Shown piece by piece: positions 31,641 through 39,154 of a stretch of 43,099 nt of DNA. Location: contig CAYQDR010000026.1 of NCBI GenBank assembly GCA_964416315.1, positions 1-43,099 on the forward strand. The letters are read 5' to 3'. Position 1 is the stretch's first letter; each line of letters begins with the position of its first letter. The DNA is from CAYQDR01 sp964416315 (GTDB lineage Bacteria > Methylomirabilota > Methylomirabilia > Rokubacteriales > DASRDR01). Below the pieces are notes generated by a model. The model made no database searches, had not been told where the DNA came from, and saw nothing but the letters and a program-made list of their open reading frames with translations. A program made the translations under genes and the position numbers.

Positions 31641-32987
31641 ATGCCGCCCGCCACGACGACTGGGACGGACCTCGACCAGCTCGGCGACCAGATCGCCGAG
31701 CTCTCGGCTCACCTCGACGCTGCCACCGCCCGGCTGCTGAGCTTGCTCCGCGAGTTCGACGCGCGAGGCGGCTGGGCCGAGCAGGGATGCCGCTCCTGCG
31801 CGGAGTGGCTGAGCTGGCGAGTCGGCCTGGACCTGGGGGCGGCCCGGGAGCGCGTGCGGGTGGCCCGGGCGCTCGGCGACCTGCCCGAGTTGGCCGGGGC
31901 CCTGGCCCGGGGGGAGCTGTCCTACTCGAAGGTCCGAGCACTGACCCGGGTGGCCACCCCCGAGACGGAAGCCCGGCTCCTGGCCGTCGGGCGGGCGGGG
32001 ACGACGGCCCACGTCGAGCGGATCGTGCGGGCGTGGCGGCGGGTGGACCGGCTGGCGGAGGCGCAGGAGGCGGAGGTGCACCACGCGCGCCGGGCGCTTC
32101 AGGTGTATCCGGACGAGGACGGGATGTGGGTGGTGCGGGGGCGGCTGGAGCCGGAGGTCGGGGCGCTGCTGCGCCGGGCGCTCGAGGCGGCGCGGGAGGC
32201 GCTGTCCCAGCGGAGGCGGGCCACCGCGGCCGAGGAGACCGACGCCGAGCCGCCGACGCATGATCAGCAGCAGGCCGACGCGCTCGCCCTCGTGGCGGAG
32301 ACAGCCCTGGCGCAGGGGCTCGATCCTGGCCCGGGAAGCGAGCGGTACCAGGTGATCGTCCATGTAGACGCCGCCGCGCTGGCCGACCCGGACCAGCCCG
32401 GGCAGTCCGCGCTGGAGGACGGCGTCGACGTTTCAGCTGAAACGTCCCGGCGCCTGGCCTGCGACGCGAGCCGGGTCGTCATGCGCCACGCGGGAGACGG
32501 TGAGGGACTCGACGTCGGGCGGCGGACGCGGACGATCCCGCCGGCGCTCCGGCGGGCGCTCCAGGCGCGGGACGGGGGGTGCCGCTTCCCGAGCTGCGGG
32601 GTGCGCCACGCCCAGGGGCACCACATCCATCACTGGGTAAACGGCGGCCCAACCCGGCTCGACAACCTGGCGCTGCTCTGTTGGCACCATCACCGGGCGG
32701 TTCACGAGGAGGGGTACCAGGTTGAGCGCGACGCCGACGGCACGCTTCGCTTCAGCCGGCCGGATGGGCGGCCGATTCCCGAGGTGCCGCGGGCGCCGGC
32801 GGTCCCCGGCGACCCGACCGACGCGCTGGTCGCGACCCACCGGGCGCGTGGGCTCACGATCGACGCGCGGACGGGGTGCCCGAGCTGGCTCGGCGAGCGC
32901 CTCGACCTCGGCTGGGCGATCGGGGTCCTGCACCCCGCCGCCCAGCCGGCGGCCCCTCTCGCGACGGGGACGCGGCCTGGACCCTGA
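31641..32987 (+). CDS. DUF222/13E12-type HNH endonuclease-like protein
   Basis: A 448-residue protein. An N-terminal helical DUF222 region (about residues 10-270) contains RSCAEWLSWRVGLDLGAARE and the ALGDLPELAGALARGELSYS block. A C-terminal HNH nuclease domain follows: CRFPSC (about 313-318), HHIHHWVNGG (about 327-336), LDNLALLCWHHHRAVHEEGY (about 340-360). Such 13E12-family genes occur in many copies in some genomes and behave like mobile or recombination-linked elements. ATG 31641 follows GGAGGAGG. It lies between decayed fragments in the mosaic region and looks complete. Its target is unknown. Confidence 0.8.
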   Translation: MPPATTTGTDLDQLGDQIAELSAHLDAATARLLSLLREFDARGGWAEQGCRSCAEWLSWRVGLDLGAARERVRVARALGDLPELAGALARGELSYSKVRALTRVATPETEARLLAVGRAGTTAHVERIVRAWRRVDRLAEAQEAEVHHARRALQVYPDEDGMWVVRGRLEPEVGALLRRALEAAREALSQRRRATAAEETDAEPPTHDQQQADALALVAETALAQGLDPGPGSERYQVIVHVDAAALADPDQPGQSALEDGVDVSAETSRRLACDASRVVMRHAGDGEGLDVGRRTRTIPPALRRALQARDGGCRFPSCGVRHAQGHHIHHWVNGGPTRLDNLALLCWHHHRAVHEEGYQVERDADGTLRFSRPDGRPIPEVPRAPAVPGDPTDALVATHRARGLTIDARTGCPSWLGERLDLGWAIGVLHPAAQPAAPLATGTRPGP

Positions 32988-33179
32988 CGCGGGCCGACGC
33001 CCTCAGGGGACGATGCGGACCATCTCCTGACCCCGGATCGCGCGCCCGTCCAGGGTCTCCGCCTCCAGCTCCCGTGCCCCACGCCAGCAAGGCCGAGCCG
33101 CCCGAGGCGTGCAGCTCGGTCGCTGAGAACGTCTGTTGTCCCCGTAGGCGTGGCCGGCACGGTCGCCCGCCGCACCCCG

Positions 33180-34333
33180 TCAACCGGAGGGCCTGCCCCC
33201 CTTGATGGTGTCAATGAGTCCAGGGAGCGAGACGAATCGCACGGCCAGGTTCCCATAGCGCCGCGTGTAGGGACTATCGACGTCGGCCGCCACCACGAAG
33301 CTCGGCCCTTCCGGGTACCGGCCACGGAACGCCCGGAGGTTGGCGGCGTCGAAGTCGCTCGCCGACCACTTGCACTCGATCGCCACGGGTGGCCGGCCGC
33401 GCTCGGCCAGCACGAAGTCCACCTCGTTGCCGTGCTTGCTGCGCCAGTAGTGGATGGGGGGGCGTCCGAAGTGTGCCTGGAGCTCGTTCAGCACGAGGTG
33501 CTCCCAGAGCGTCCCGAGGTCTTCCCGGCGCAGTTCATGCCATCCCCGGTGGTAGCACACGAAGCCCGTGTCGAACCCGTACACCTTCGGTGCCGCGACG
33601 AGCTCCGACGCGCCGCCGGCCGAGAACGGGCGCACGACGTGCGCGACGAAGGTGGCCTCGAGCACAGACAGGTAATTGGTGATCGTGGTGCGGCTCACCT
33701 CCGCGGCGCGGGCGAAGCGCGTGGCCTCGAAGAGGCCGCCGCTCTGCGCCATCAGCAGCTCCAGGAGCCGCTGGAAGGAATGGCGGCGCTCCAGGCGGAA
33801 CAGCTCGAGGACGTCCTTGGCCCAGTATGCGTCCACCCACTCCTGGAACGCCCGCTCGGGGACCGCGTCGGCCAGGAAGAACGGCGGCAGGCCGCCCCGG
33901 AGCAGACGGTGACGGACGTCGGTCTGGCGAAAGTCCTCGAGGTCCGCGAGGACCATCGGCGTCAGCCACACCTCTTCCTTGCGCCCCGTCAGCGTGTCCC
34001 GAAACCTGGCGGAGGCGCCGAGCGTCGAGGATCCGGTGGCGAGGACCCGCGTGCGGGGGAAGTGATCCGCGGCGATCTTCAGCACGGCGGCCGGGTCCGG
34101 CAGTCGGTGGATCTCGTCCAGGACGACCCGTCGCCCCTCGAGGCCCTCCAGGAAGTCCTGGGGGTCCTCGAGCAGTCGGCGGACCCGGGGCAGCTCGCAG
34201 TCGTAGTAGCGGACGGGGGCAGCGACTGGCTCAGAACCGTCTTGCCGACCCGCCGGACGCCGACGAGCCACACCACCGACCGCCGCCCCCAGGCGGCTTC
34301 GATCCGGCGCTGCCAGAATCGCCGCGCGACCAC
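33180..34333 (-). pseudogene. DUF4143-type AAA ATPase split by one frameshift
   Basis: The first 40 residues (GTG 34333; WQRRIEAAWG, then Walker A GVRRVGKTVLSQSLP) are in one frame. The rest, from VRYYDCELPRVRRLLEDP onward, with Walker B RRVVLDEIHRLPDP and the DUF4143 C-terminus (GNEVDFVLAERG, VAIECKWS), is in another. The switch needs a single base near the G-run at 34215-34219, so it may be a sequencing error or a recent mutation. These ATPases combine an AAA domain, a winged helix and a degenerate PD-(D/E)XK domain. Their function is unclear, though they are common in accessory DNA. Confidence 0.8.
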
Positions 34334-34339
34334 GCCAGC

Positions 34340-34368
34340 ATGATGGCATTCGGTTCAACCAAATGCAA
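34340..34368 (-). promoter_or_regulatory. Promoter and operator of the DUF4143 ATPase
   Basis: On the minus strand TTGCAT (34368-34363), 17 nt, then CATCAT (34345-34340), then 6 nt to the GTG start, the same spacing as in brnT and phd. The spacer is almost filled by a 21-bp palindrome at 34346-34366 (GCATTCGGTT-C-AACCAAATGC, one mismatch), which suggests a dimeric repressor binds here. The -35 box itself is weak. Confidence 0.5.
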
Positions 34369-34434
34369 GACTGCTGACATCTGGCCGGGGCCCCGGCGGC
34401 GGCTCGACGGCGACGCGGGGGCCCGCGGGACGGC

Positions 34435-34862
34435 GCCCGCGGCCCCCGCGCCGGTTGCCGTCCCTAATTCGTCTTCGGATCGACGATGGCATCGAACGCG
34501 ACCTGGCCCTGGGCGTGGAGGTCCCCGTTGGGCCGCCGCAGCTCCACGGTCAGCGTCACCCGGGCGGTGCCGGACTTTTCGCCCTCGTAGCGGTTCGAGC
34601 TCTGCACGAGCGTCTGCGTGCTGCCGCGGTCGGTCGGGGTATCGCTCTTCGAGGGGACCGACGCCACGAAGTCGGTCTTCGGGTTGACGATCCCGACGCC
34701 GCCGTCGCCAAAGACGATCTCCGGGCGGATCGTGAGGGTGAAGCCGGCGGACTCGTCCGCGGTGGCGAAGCCCCGGGTCACGATCACGTCCACGACGAAG
34801 ACCCGGGAGGGGTCCTGCCGCGGGTTCTGGAGCCCGAGCTCGGCGAAGATCTCCTTCTCGGC
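34435..34862. repeat. 428-bp direct repeat, copy 1 (lipoprotein 3' end)
   Basis: This stretch aligns at a constant offset of 1027 bp with 35462-35889. Bases 34494-34862 (369 bp) are identical to the other copy by my reading, while 34454-34493 differ at several positions. It carries the C-terminal coding part of the lipoprotein gene plus its 3' flank. Such identity implies recent duplication or gene conversion. Confidence 0.85.
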
Positions 34863-35130
34863 GGGCAGCGCCTGCGCTAGCACCGCCGTCACACGATCCG
34901 GAGTGGGGAAGGCCAGCCGCAAGGAGACGAGGCTTGGGCTCGTCTATGAGGGCCGAGAAATCCAGGTCAGCCGTGATCAGCACCGCTCCTTCCCAACGGG
35001 CCAGATCGATGAGCTCCCGGTCGGTAGCGGTTGGGGGCAGGAATTCCGTGACGCGAGAAATCTCGTAGCCCTCGACCCGGAGCGCACCAATGGTGATCGG
35101 AGAGACGTGCACATCGGCCAGATAGCGCAC
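34464..35130 (-). pseudogene. DUF5615 PIN-like toxin, frameshifted and fused to a lipoprotein tail
   Basis: The GTG at 35130 starts a DUF5615 protein (RYLADVHVSPITIGALRVEG, then LARWEGAVLITADLDFSALI) with the PIN-like acidic residues. The frame then slips near 34940. In the next frame the DUF5615 C-terminus resumes as PSLVSLRLAFPTPDRVTAVL and AQALPA. It is immediately followed, in frame, by EKEIFAELGLQNPR, the copied lipoprotein tail, to the stop at 34464. The true C-terminus of DUF5615 is lost. The junction falls in GC-rich microhomology (CTGCCCGCCGAG against CTCCCGGCCGAG). The start is 6 nt after the DUF433 stop, so the two form a pair. Confidence 0.7.
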
Positions 35131-35136
35131 CCGTCG

Positions 35137-35373
35137 CTAGCGGCCTTCGGGAGTCGGAAGGGGGCGAGCCTGTTCTCCGGCAAGCCACGCGGCGTACTCG
35201 GCCGCCTGGCTGAGATCCTCGGCTTCCAGTTCGGGGTAGGCCTTCAGAATGTCGGCGGGGCGCATTCCGCCCGCGATCTGCTTCATCAGGAAGGCGACCG
35301 TGATGCGCAGGCCACGAATGGTCGGCTGGCCCTGGCACACGTCGGGGTTCACGGTGATGCGATCGAGCTTCAT
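35137..35373 (-). CDS. DUF433 antitoxin-like protein
   Basis: A 78-residue helical DNA-binding protein of the DUF433 family: LDRITVNPDVCQGQPTIRGL (residues 3-22) then RITVAFLMKQIAGGMRPADI and LKAYPELEAEDLSQAAEYAA. DUF433 genes regularly precede DUF5615 genes, and the pair is regarded as a probable toxin-antitoxin system. ATG 35373 fits the family start; the frame is open further upstream. Its promoter contains a 13-bp palindrome, consistent with autorepression. Confidence 0.8.
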   Translation of the reverse strand: MKLDRITVNPDVCQGQPTIRGLRITVAFLMKQIAGGMRPADILKAYPELEAEDLSQAAEYAAWLAGEQARPLPTPEGR

Positions 35374-35389
35374 GGCCGCCTCGACCGCC

Positions 35390-35418
35390 ACTCTATCGAG
35401 TCCGACTCGTATCGTCAA
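35390..35418 (-). promoter_or_regulatory. Promoter with central operator for the DUF433/DUF5615 pair
   Basis: On the minus strand TTGACG (35418-35413), 17 nt, then TAGAGT (35395-35390). The perfect palindrome CGAGTC-C-GACTCG at 35397-35409 fills the spacer between the boxes. A protein bound there would block polymerase. The leader to the ATG is 16 nt. Confidence 0.65.
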
Positions 35419-35461
35419 GAATCTGGATTCGGCGAGATCGCGCGGGCACATCCAGCAACTG

Positions 35462-35889
35462 GCCCGCGGCCCCCGCGCCGCGCGCGGTCCCTAGTCCGAC
35501 TTCTCGGGCACGATGGCGTCGAACGCGACCTGGCCCTGGGCGTGGAGGTCCCCGTTGGGCCGCCGCAGCTCCACGGTCAGCGTCACCCGGGCGGTGCCGG
35601 ACTTTTCGCCCTCGTAGCGGTTCGAGCTCTGCACGAGCGTCTGCGTGCTGCCGCGGTCGGTCGGGGTATCGCTCTTCGAGGGGACCGACGCCACGAAGTC
35701 GGTCTTCGGGTTGACGATCCCGACGCCGCCGTCGCCAAAGACGATCTCCGGGCGGATCGTGAGGGTGAAGCCGGCGGACTCGTCCGCGGTGGCGAAGCCC
35801 CGGGTCACGATCACGTCCACGACGAAGACCCGGGAGGGGTCCTGCCGCGGGTTCTGGAGCCCGAGCTCGGCGAAGATCTCCTTCTCGGC
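35462..35889. repeat. 428-bp direct repeat, copy 2 (within the lipoprotein gene)
   Basis: This is the probable parental copy, because here the repeat forms the 3' end of a gene with a start and signal peptide. It is aligned to 34435-34862 at a constant 1027-bp offset. The DUF433/DUF5615 pair lies between the two copies. Confidence 0.85.
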
Positions 35890-36020
35890 CGGGAGCGTGA
35901 GCGAGCCCCCGCGCCGCGGGAGGCCGAGCCGGAGTCGCCGCAGCCCCAGACGAGCAGGGCGGCGAGGAGGCAGGACAGGCGCCCGAGGCGCCCCAGCGTG
36001 TCGCGCGATGGCATCCGCAT
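35491..36020 (-). pseudogene. Lipoprotein of unknown function with one frameshift
   Basis: ATG 36020 starts a lipoprotein signal (RLSCLLAALLVWGCGDSGS, with Cys at residue 27). The frame is lost at the C-run 35906-35910. The remaining protein, from SLTLPAEKEIFAELGLQNPR to AFDAIVPEKSD, is in the neighbouring frame. Adding one base in the run restores a protein of about 175 residues. No known domain is recognised. The mature part is rich in beta-type strands, with alternating V/T/R patterns near the end. A sequencing error cannot be excluded. Confidence 0.65.
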
Positions 36021-36104
36021 GATCGGATCCTCCGTTCTCCCCCCGGTGCGCCCGGCCGCCGGGCCCTGGAGCCTTGGGCCGAAGCGTGACCGGATGCTAC
36101 CTCA

Positions 36105-36120
36105 CCCCCCCCGGGGGGGG
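36105..36120. other. C8G8 homopolymer palindrome
   Basis: Eight C are followed directly by eight G, in the 270-bp gap between the lipoprotein and carboxyltransferase genes, which otherwise shows no gene. It could form a hairpin or be a slippage or assembly artefact. The following stretch is also extremely GC-rich. Confidence 0.5.
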
Positions 36121-36292
36121 TCAAGCCGCCGCGGCGCCGGGGCGCCGGGGCGCCACGGGGGTCGGACCGTCGCGGGGCTCGGGTTGGGGGCGTCCGGGGC
36201 GCGGACGCTCGAGGGATTCAACGCCGTGGTGGACGCCCGAAAGCGGCGGCTGGGGCCTGCCGGGCCGATCCCGACCGCCGGGGCGCCCCCGG

Positions 36293-37849
36293 TCAGGGGC
36301 GCAGGCCGCGGGCTTTCGGGCCGAGGCGCGTGGCCTCGAGCTCGTAAGCGAGCGCGACCCAGTCCGTGAGGATCGGCCGCGTGTCCCGCGGGTCGATGAT
36401 CTCCTCGATCCCGGACGCCTCGGCCGTGCGGAACGGGCTCCGGAGCGCGTTGAGCCGCGCCTCGATTTCCCGGAGGAGCTTCTCCCGGTCCGGCGCTGCC
36501 TCGAGCTCCCAGCGGTAGGCGGCCTCGATCCCGCCCTCGAGCGGGAGCGACCCCCAGTCTCCCGACGGCCAGGCGTAGCGGAGATTCAGCGCCTGGACGT
36601 TCCCGTGGCCCGCGCCCGCGACGCCGAAGACCCGGCGGACGATGATCGTCACCCACGGGACCGTCGCCTGGTAGACCGCGGCGAGCGCCCGGACGCCCTT
36701 CCGCACCGTGCCCGCCCGCTCGGCCTGGACGCCGATCAGGAACCCCGGCTGGTCCACGAAGTTCACGACGGGCAGGTGGAAGGTGTCGCAGAGGTCCACG
36801 AAGCGCGCGAGCTTCTCGGAGCCCGGGGCCGTGAGGGCGCCGCCCGCGTGCCTGGGATCGTTGGCGATGACCCCCACCGGGTAGCCGTCGAGCCGCGCGA
36901 GCACCGTGACGAGCGAGGGGCCGTAGCGGGGGGCGATCTCGAAGAGGGAGTCGCGGTCCACGACGTGCCGCAAGAGCTGCCGCACGTCGTAGGTGTGGCG
37001 GCGGTTCCGGGGGACCAGCCGGATCAGCTCGTCGTCGCGCCGCCCGGGGTCATCCGCCGGCGTCGCGCGCGGCGGCATCTGCCAGACGTTCTCGGGGAGG
37101 TAGGCGAGACAGCGGCGGATCTCGACGAACGCCTCCTCCTCCGAGGCGACCTCGTTGTCCACGACGCCGCTCTCGCGCGCGTGGATGTGGGAGCCGCCGA
37201 GCGCCTCCTTGTCCACGTCTTCGCCGAGCCCCCGCTTGACGAGGGGCGGGCCGGCGATGAAGACCTGGGCGCTGCCGCGGACCATGAGCGAGAAGTGCGA
37301 GGCGGCGACCCGCGCAGCGCCGAGGCCGGCGACGGGCCCGAGTGCGGCCGCGACGACCGGGATCTCCGAGAGCGCGGCGGTGACGAGGTCCCAGGCCGGA
37401 TTACCCGGGACGTAGGTGCGGCCGATCTGCTCGTAGGTCTTGACGCTCCCGCCGCCGCCCGTTCCGTCCACGAGGCGGATCAGCGGGAGGCGGAGCTCCC
37501 GCGCCATCCGCTCGCCGTAGCCCTGCTTGCCGGCGATCGAGGCGTCGGCGGCACCGCCGCGGACGGTGAAGTCGTCGCCGCCCACGACGACGCGCCGGCC
37601 GTTGATGCGCCCCGTGCCCATGACGAAGTTCGCGGGGCGGAAGCCGACGAGCCGGTCGCCCTCGTAGGTGGCGCTGCCGGCGAGGGCGCCCGTCTCGCGG
37701 AAGGAGCCCGGGTCGAGGAGCCGCTCGATCCGCTCGCGGACCGTGAGGCGACCGGCCTTGTGCTGCCGCCCGACGTTCTCCGGGCCGCCCATGGCCCGGG
37801 CCAGCTCGAGCCGGCGCCGCAGCTCGTCGATCTCGGGCTCCCAGCTCAC
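36293..37849 (-). CDS. Acyl-CoA carboxylase carboxyltransferase subunit
   Basis: A 518-residue biotin-dependent carboxyltransferase of the propionyl-/methylcrotonyl-CoA carboxylase beta family. It contains QHKAGRLTVRERIERLLDPG, VVVGGDDFTVRGGAADASIA, LVDGTGGGGSVKT and, in the second half, NFVDQPGFLIGVQAERAGTV and VTIIVRRVFGVAGAGHGN. These make up the two crotonase-like halves that move carboxylate from biotin to an acyl-CoA. GTG 37849 overlaps the FIST stop as GTGA. No biotin carboxylase or biotin carrier gene is nearby. A fragment of this gene or a close relative lies at 31253-31401. Confidence 0.85.
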   Translation of the reverse strand: MSWEPEIDELRRRLELARAMGGPENVGRQHKAGRLTVRERIERLLDPGSFRETGALAGSATYEGDRLVGFRPANFVMGTGRINGRRVVVGGDDFTVRGGAADASIAGKQGYGERMARELRLPLIRLVDGTGGGGSVKTYEQIGRTYVPGNPAWDLVTAALSEIPVVAAALGPVAGLGAARVAASHFSLMVRGSAQVFIAGPPLVKRGLGEDVDKEALGGSHIHARESGVVDNEVASEEEAFVEIRRCLAYLPENVWQMPPRATPADDPGRRDDELIRLVPRNRRHTYDVRQLLRHVVDRDSLFEIAPRYGPSLVTVLARLDGYPVGVIANDPRHAGGALTAPGSEKLARFVDLCDTFHLPVVNFVDQPGFLIGVQAERAGTVRKGVRALAAVYQATVPWVTIIVRRVFGVAGAGHGNVQALNLRYAWPSGDWGSLPLEGGIEAAYRWELEAAPDREKLLREIEARLNALRSPFRTAEASGIEEIIDPRDTRPILTDWVALAYELEATRLGPKARGLRP

Positions 37850-39015
37850 GATTCCGGGAACAGCGCGAGGACGCCCGTGTAGTTGTGGAAGAAGTTGCGG
37901 CCGCCGACCGGGGCGAACTCGCCGTTGCCGAAGAAGCCCGCGAGCGGCCAGTCGCCGAGCCGCCGGCGGATCGCCGTGACGTCGTGGCCAGGGACGCCGT
38001 AGAGCCCCTGACCGCGCCCCGCGCAGTTGAAGTAGAGGCCGAACGCGGGGCGGCGGCCCGCGAGCGCCACCTGGACCCGGTCGAGCATGGCCTCGAGGTC
38101 CTCCCGCGCCGCCTGGGCGTCCCGGATGTGGAACTGGATCGTCTGGCCGATCCGCACGGCCTCGGCGACCGCGAGAGCGCCCGTCTCCCGGTCCACGCCG
38201 GCGAGGTTCCGGAGGAGGAAGTCGCCGCGCTCGAGGGGCGACTTTGCCGGGTTGATCGCGAGCCCCGCGAAGACGCCGGCCTGCCGCACGCGCCGCTCGA
38301 GATCGGGGACGGCGCGGAGCGCCTCCCGGAGCACCTCGAGCGGGCGCCGCCCCGCGATCGCGCGCACGACGTTGCCCTCGCCCCCCGTCACGACGTAGGG
38401 CTCGCCGATCGGCTGGCAGCCCTGGGCGACCCCGACGACCGGCCGCGCGCCCGAGACCGCGAGGGCGGGAAGGGCGCGCGTCGCGACGTCCGCGGCGTAC
38501 AGCTCGAAGACCGGGCTCCCCGCCGCTACCCCACCGAGCACCGGCACGGGCCCGAGGCCGTCGGCGAGGGCCCGGAGCAGGCCGTGGGGGTCGAGGCTCA
38601 TCGCGTCGGGGAGGATCAGGAGGCAGCCGCCCTCGGCGACGGCCGGCGCCGCGCGCTCGGCGAGGTCCTGGCCCGCTTCGGCGTCGAGCGCCTCCCGCTC
38701 GGCGAGCAGAAACGGGCTCGCGAGCAGGGGCCCGTCCGACCGGACGACGAGGACCGCGACGGCCGGCCCGCCCTCGGCCTCGCCGCGCTCGGTCAGGACG
38801 CCCGTGCCGCTCGCGCCGAGGACCGCGCGGGCGCCGGTCACGCGCCGCACGGCGTGGAGGAGGGCGTGGCCGAAGTGGTACGCGTCGGGGGTCGCGAAGA
38901 CGAGGGCCAGGTCCGCGCTCTCCACGCCGCTCGCCGCCATCGCCTGGAGCGCCGCGTCGAGCGCCGCCTCGTCGGCGCGCCGGCCCGTGACGAGCCCGGA
39001 CCCCGCCGCGATCAT
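37846..39015 (-). CDS. FIST-domain sensor protein
   Basis: A 389-residue protein with an N-terminal FIST domain (about 15-200) and a C-terminal FIST_C domain (about 205-380). VLGASGTGVLTERGEAEGGP (around 67-86), PVLGGVAAGSP (around 157), RRPAFGLYFNCAGRGQGLYG and PLAGFFGNGEFAP are the characteristic glycine-rich blocks. FIST domains are proposed to sense small ligands, perhaps amino acids, and are usually fused to signalling modules. This one stands alone and is coupled by overlap to a carboxyltransferase. ATG 39015 is divergent from livK. Confidence 0.8.
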   Translation of the reverse strand: MIAAGSGLVTGRRADEAALDAALQAMAASGVESADLALVFATPDAYHFGHALLHAVRRVTGARAVLGASGTGVLTERGEAEGGPAVAVLVVRSDGPLLASPFLLAEREALDAEAGQDLAERAAPAVAEGGCLLILPDAMSLDPHGLLRALADGLGPVPVLGGVAAGSPVFELYAADVATRALPALAVSGARPVVGVAQGCQPIGEPYVVTGGEGNVVRAIAGRRPLEVLREALRAVPDLERRVRQAGVFAGLAINPAKSPLERGDFLLRNLAGVDRETGALAVAEAVRIGQTIQFHIRDAQAAREDLEAMLDRVQVALAGRRPAFGLYFNCAGRGQGLYGVPGHDVTAIRRRLGDWPLAGFFGNGEFAPVGGRNFFHNYTGVLALFPES

Positions 39016-39076
39016 GGTGGCGTGACCCTAGCAGATCCGACCGATCCCCGCAACGGTGTGGGCCGTCTGGTCCCTC

Positions 39077-39105
39077 TTGACGGGCGGCGCAGGCTCCACC
39101 ATAGT
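39077..39105 (+). promoter_or_regulatory. Sigma70-type promoter of the liv operon
   Basis: TTGACG (39077-39082), 17 nt, then CATAGT (39100-39105). The predicted leader is about 45 nt and ends in AAGGAGG before the livK ATG. The divergent FIST gene starts 61 bp upstream of the -35 box. Confidence 0.55.
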
Positions 39106-39154
39106 TGCCCCGTCTCCCTCGGGTCACCTCACGCAGCCACACAAGGAGGGCGCC

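Noticed and set aside
33003..33090. Minus-strand frame ending ARELEAETLDGRAIRG, recalling the tail of FtsH-type proteases
   Set aside because: The resemblance is limited to about ten residues, with no upstream protease sequence. It is too short to call.
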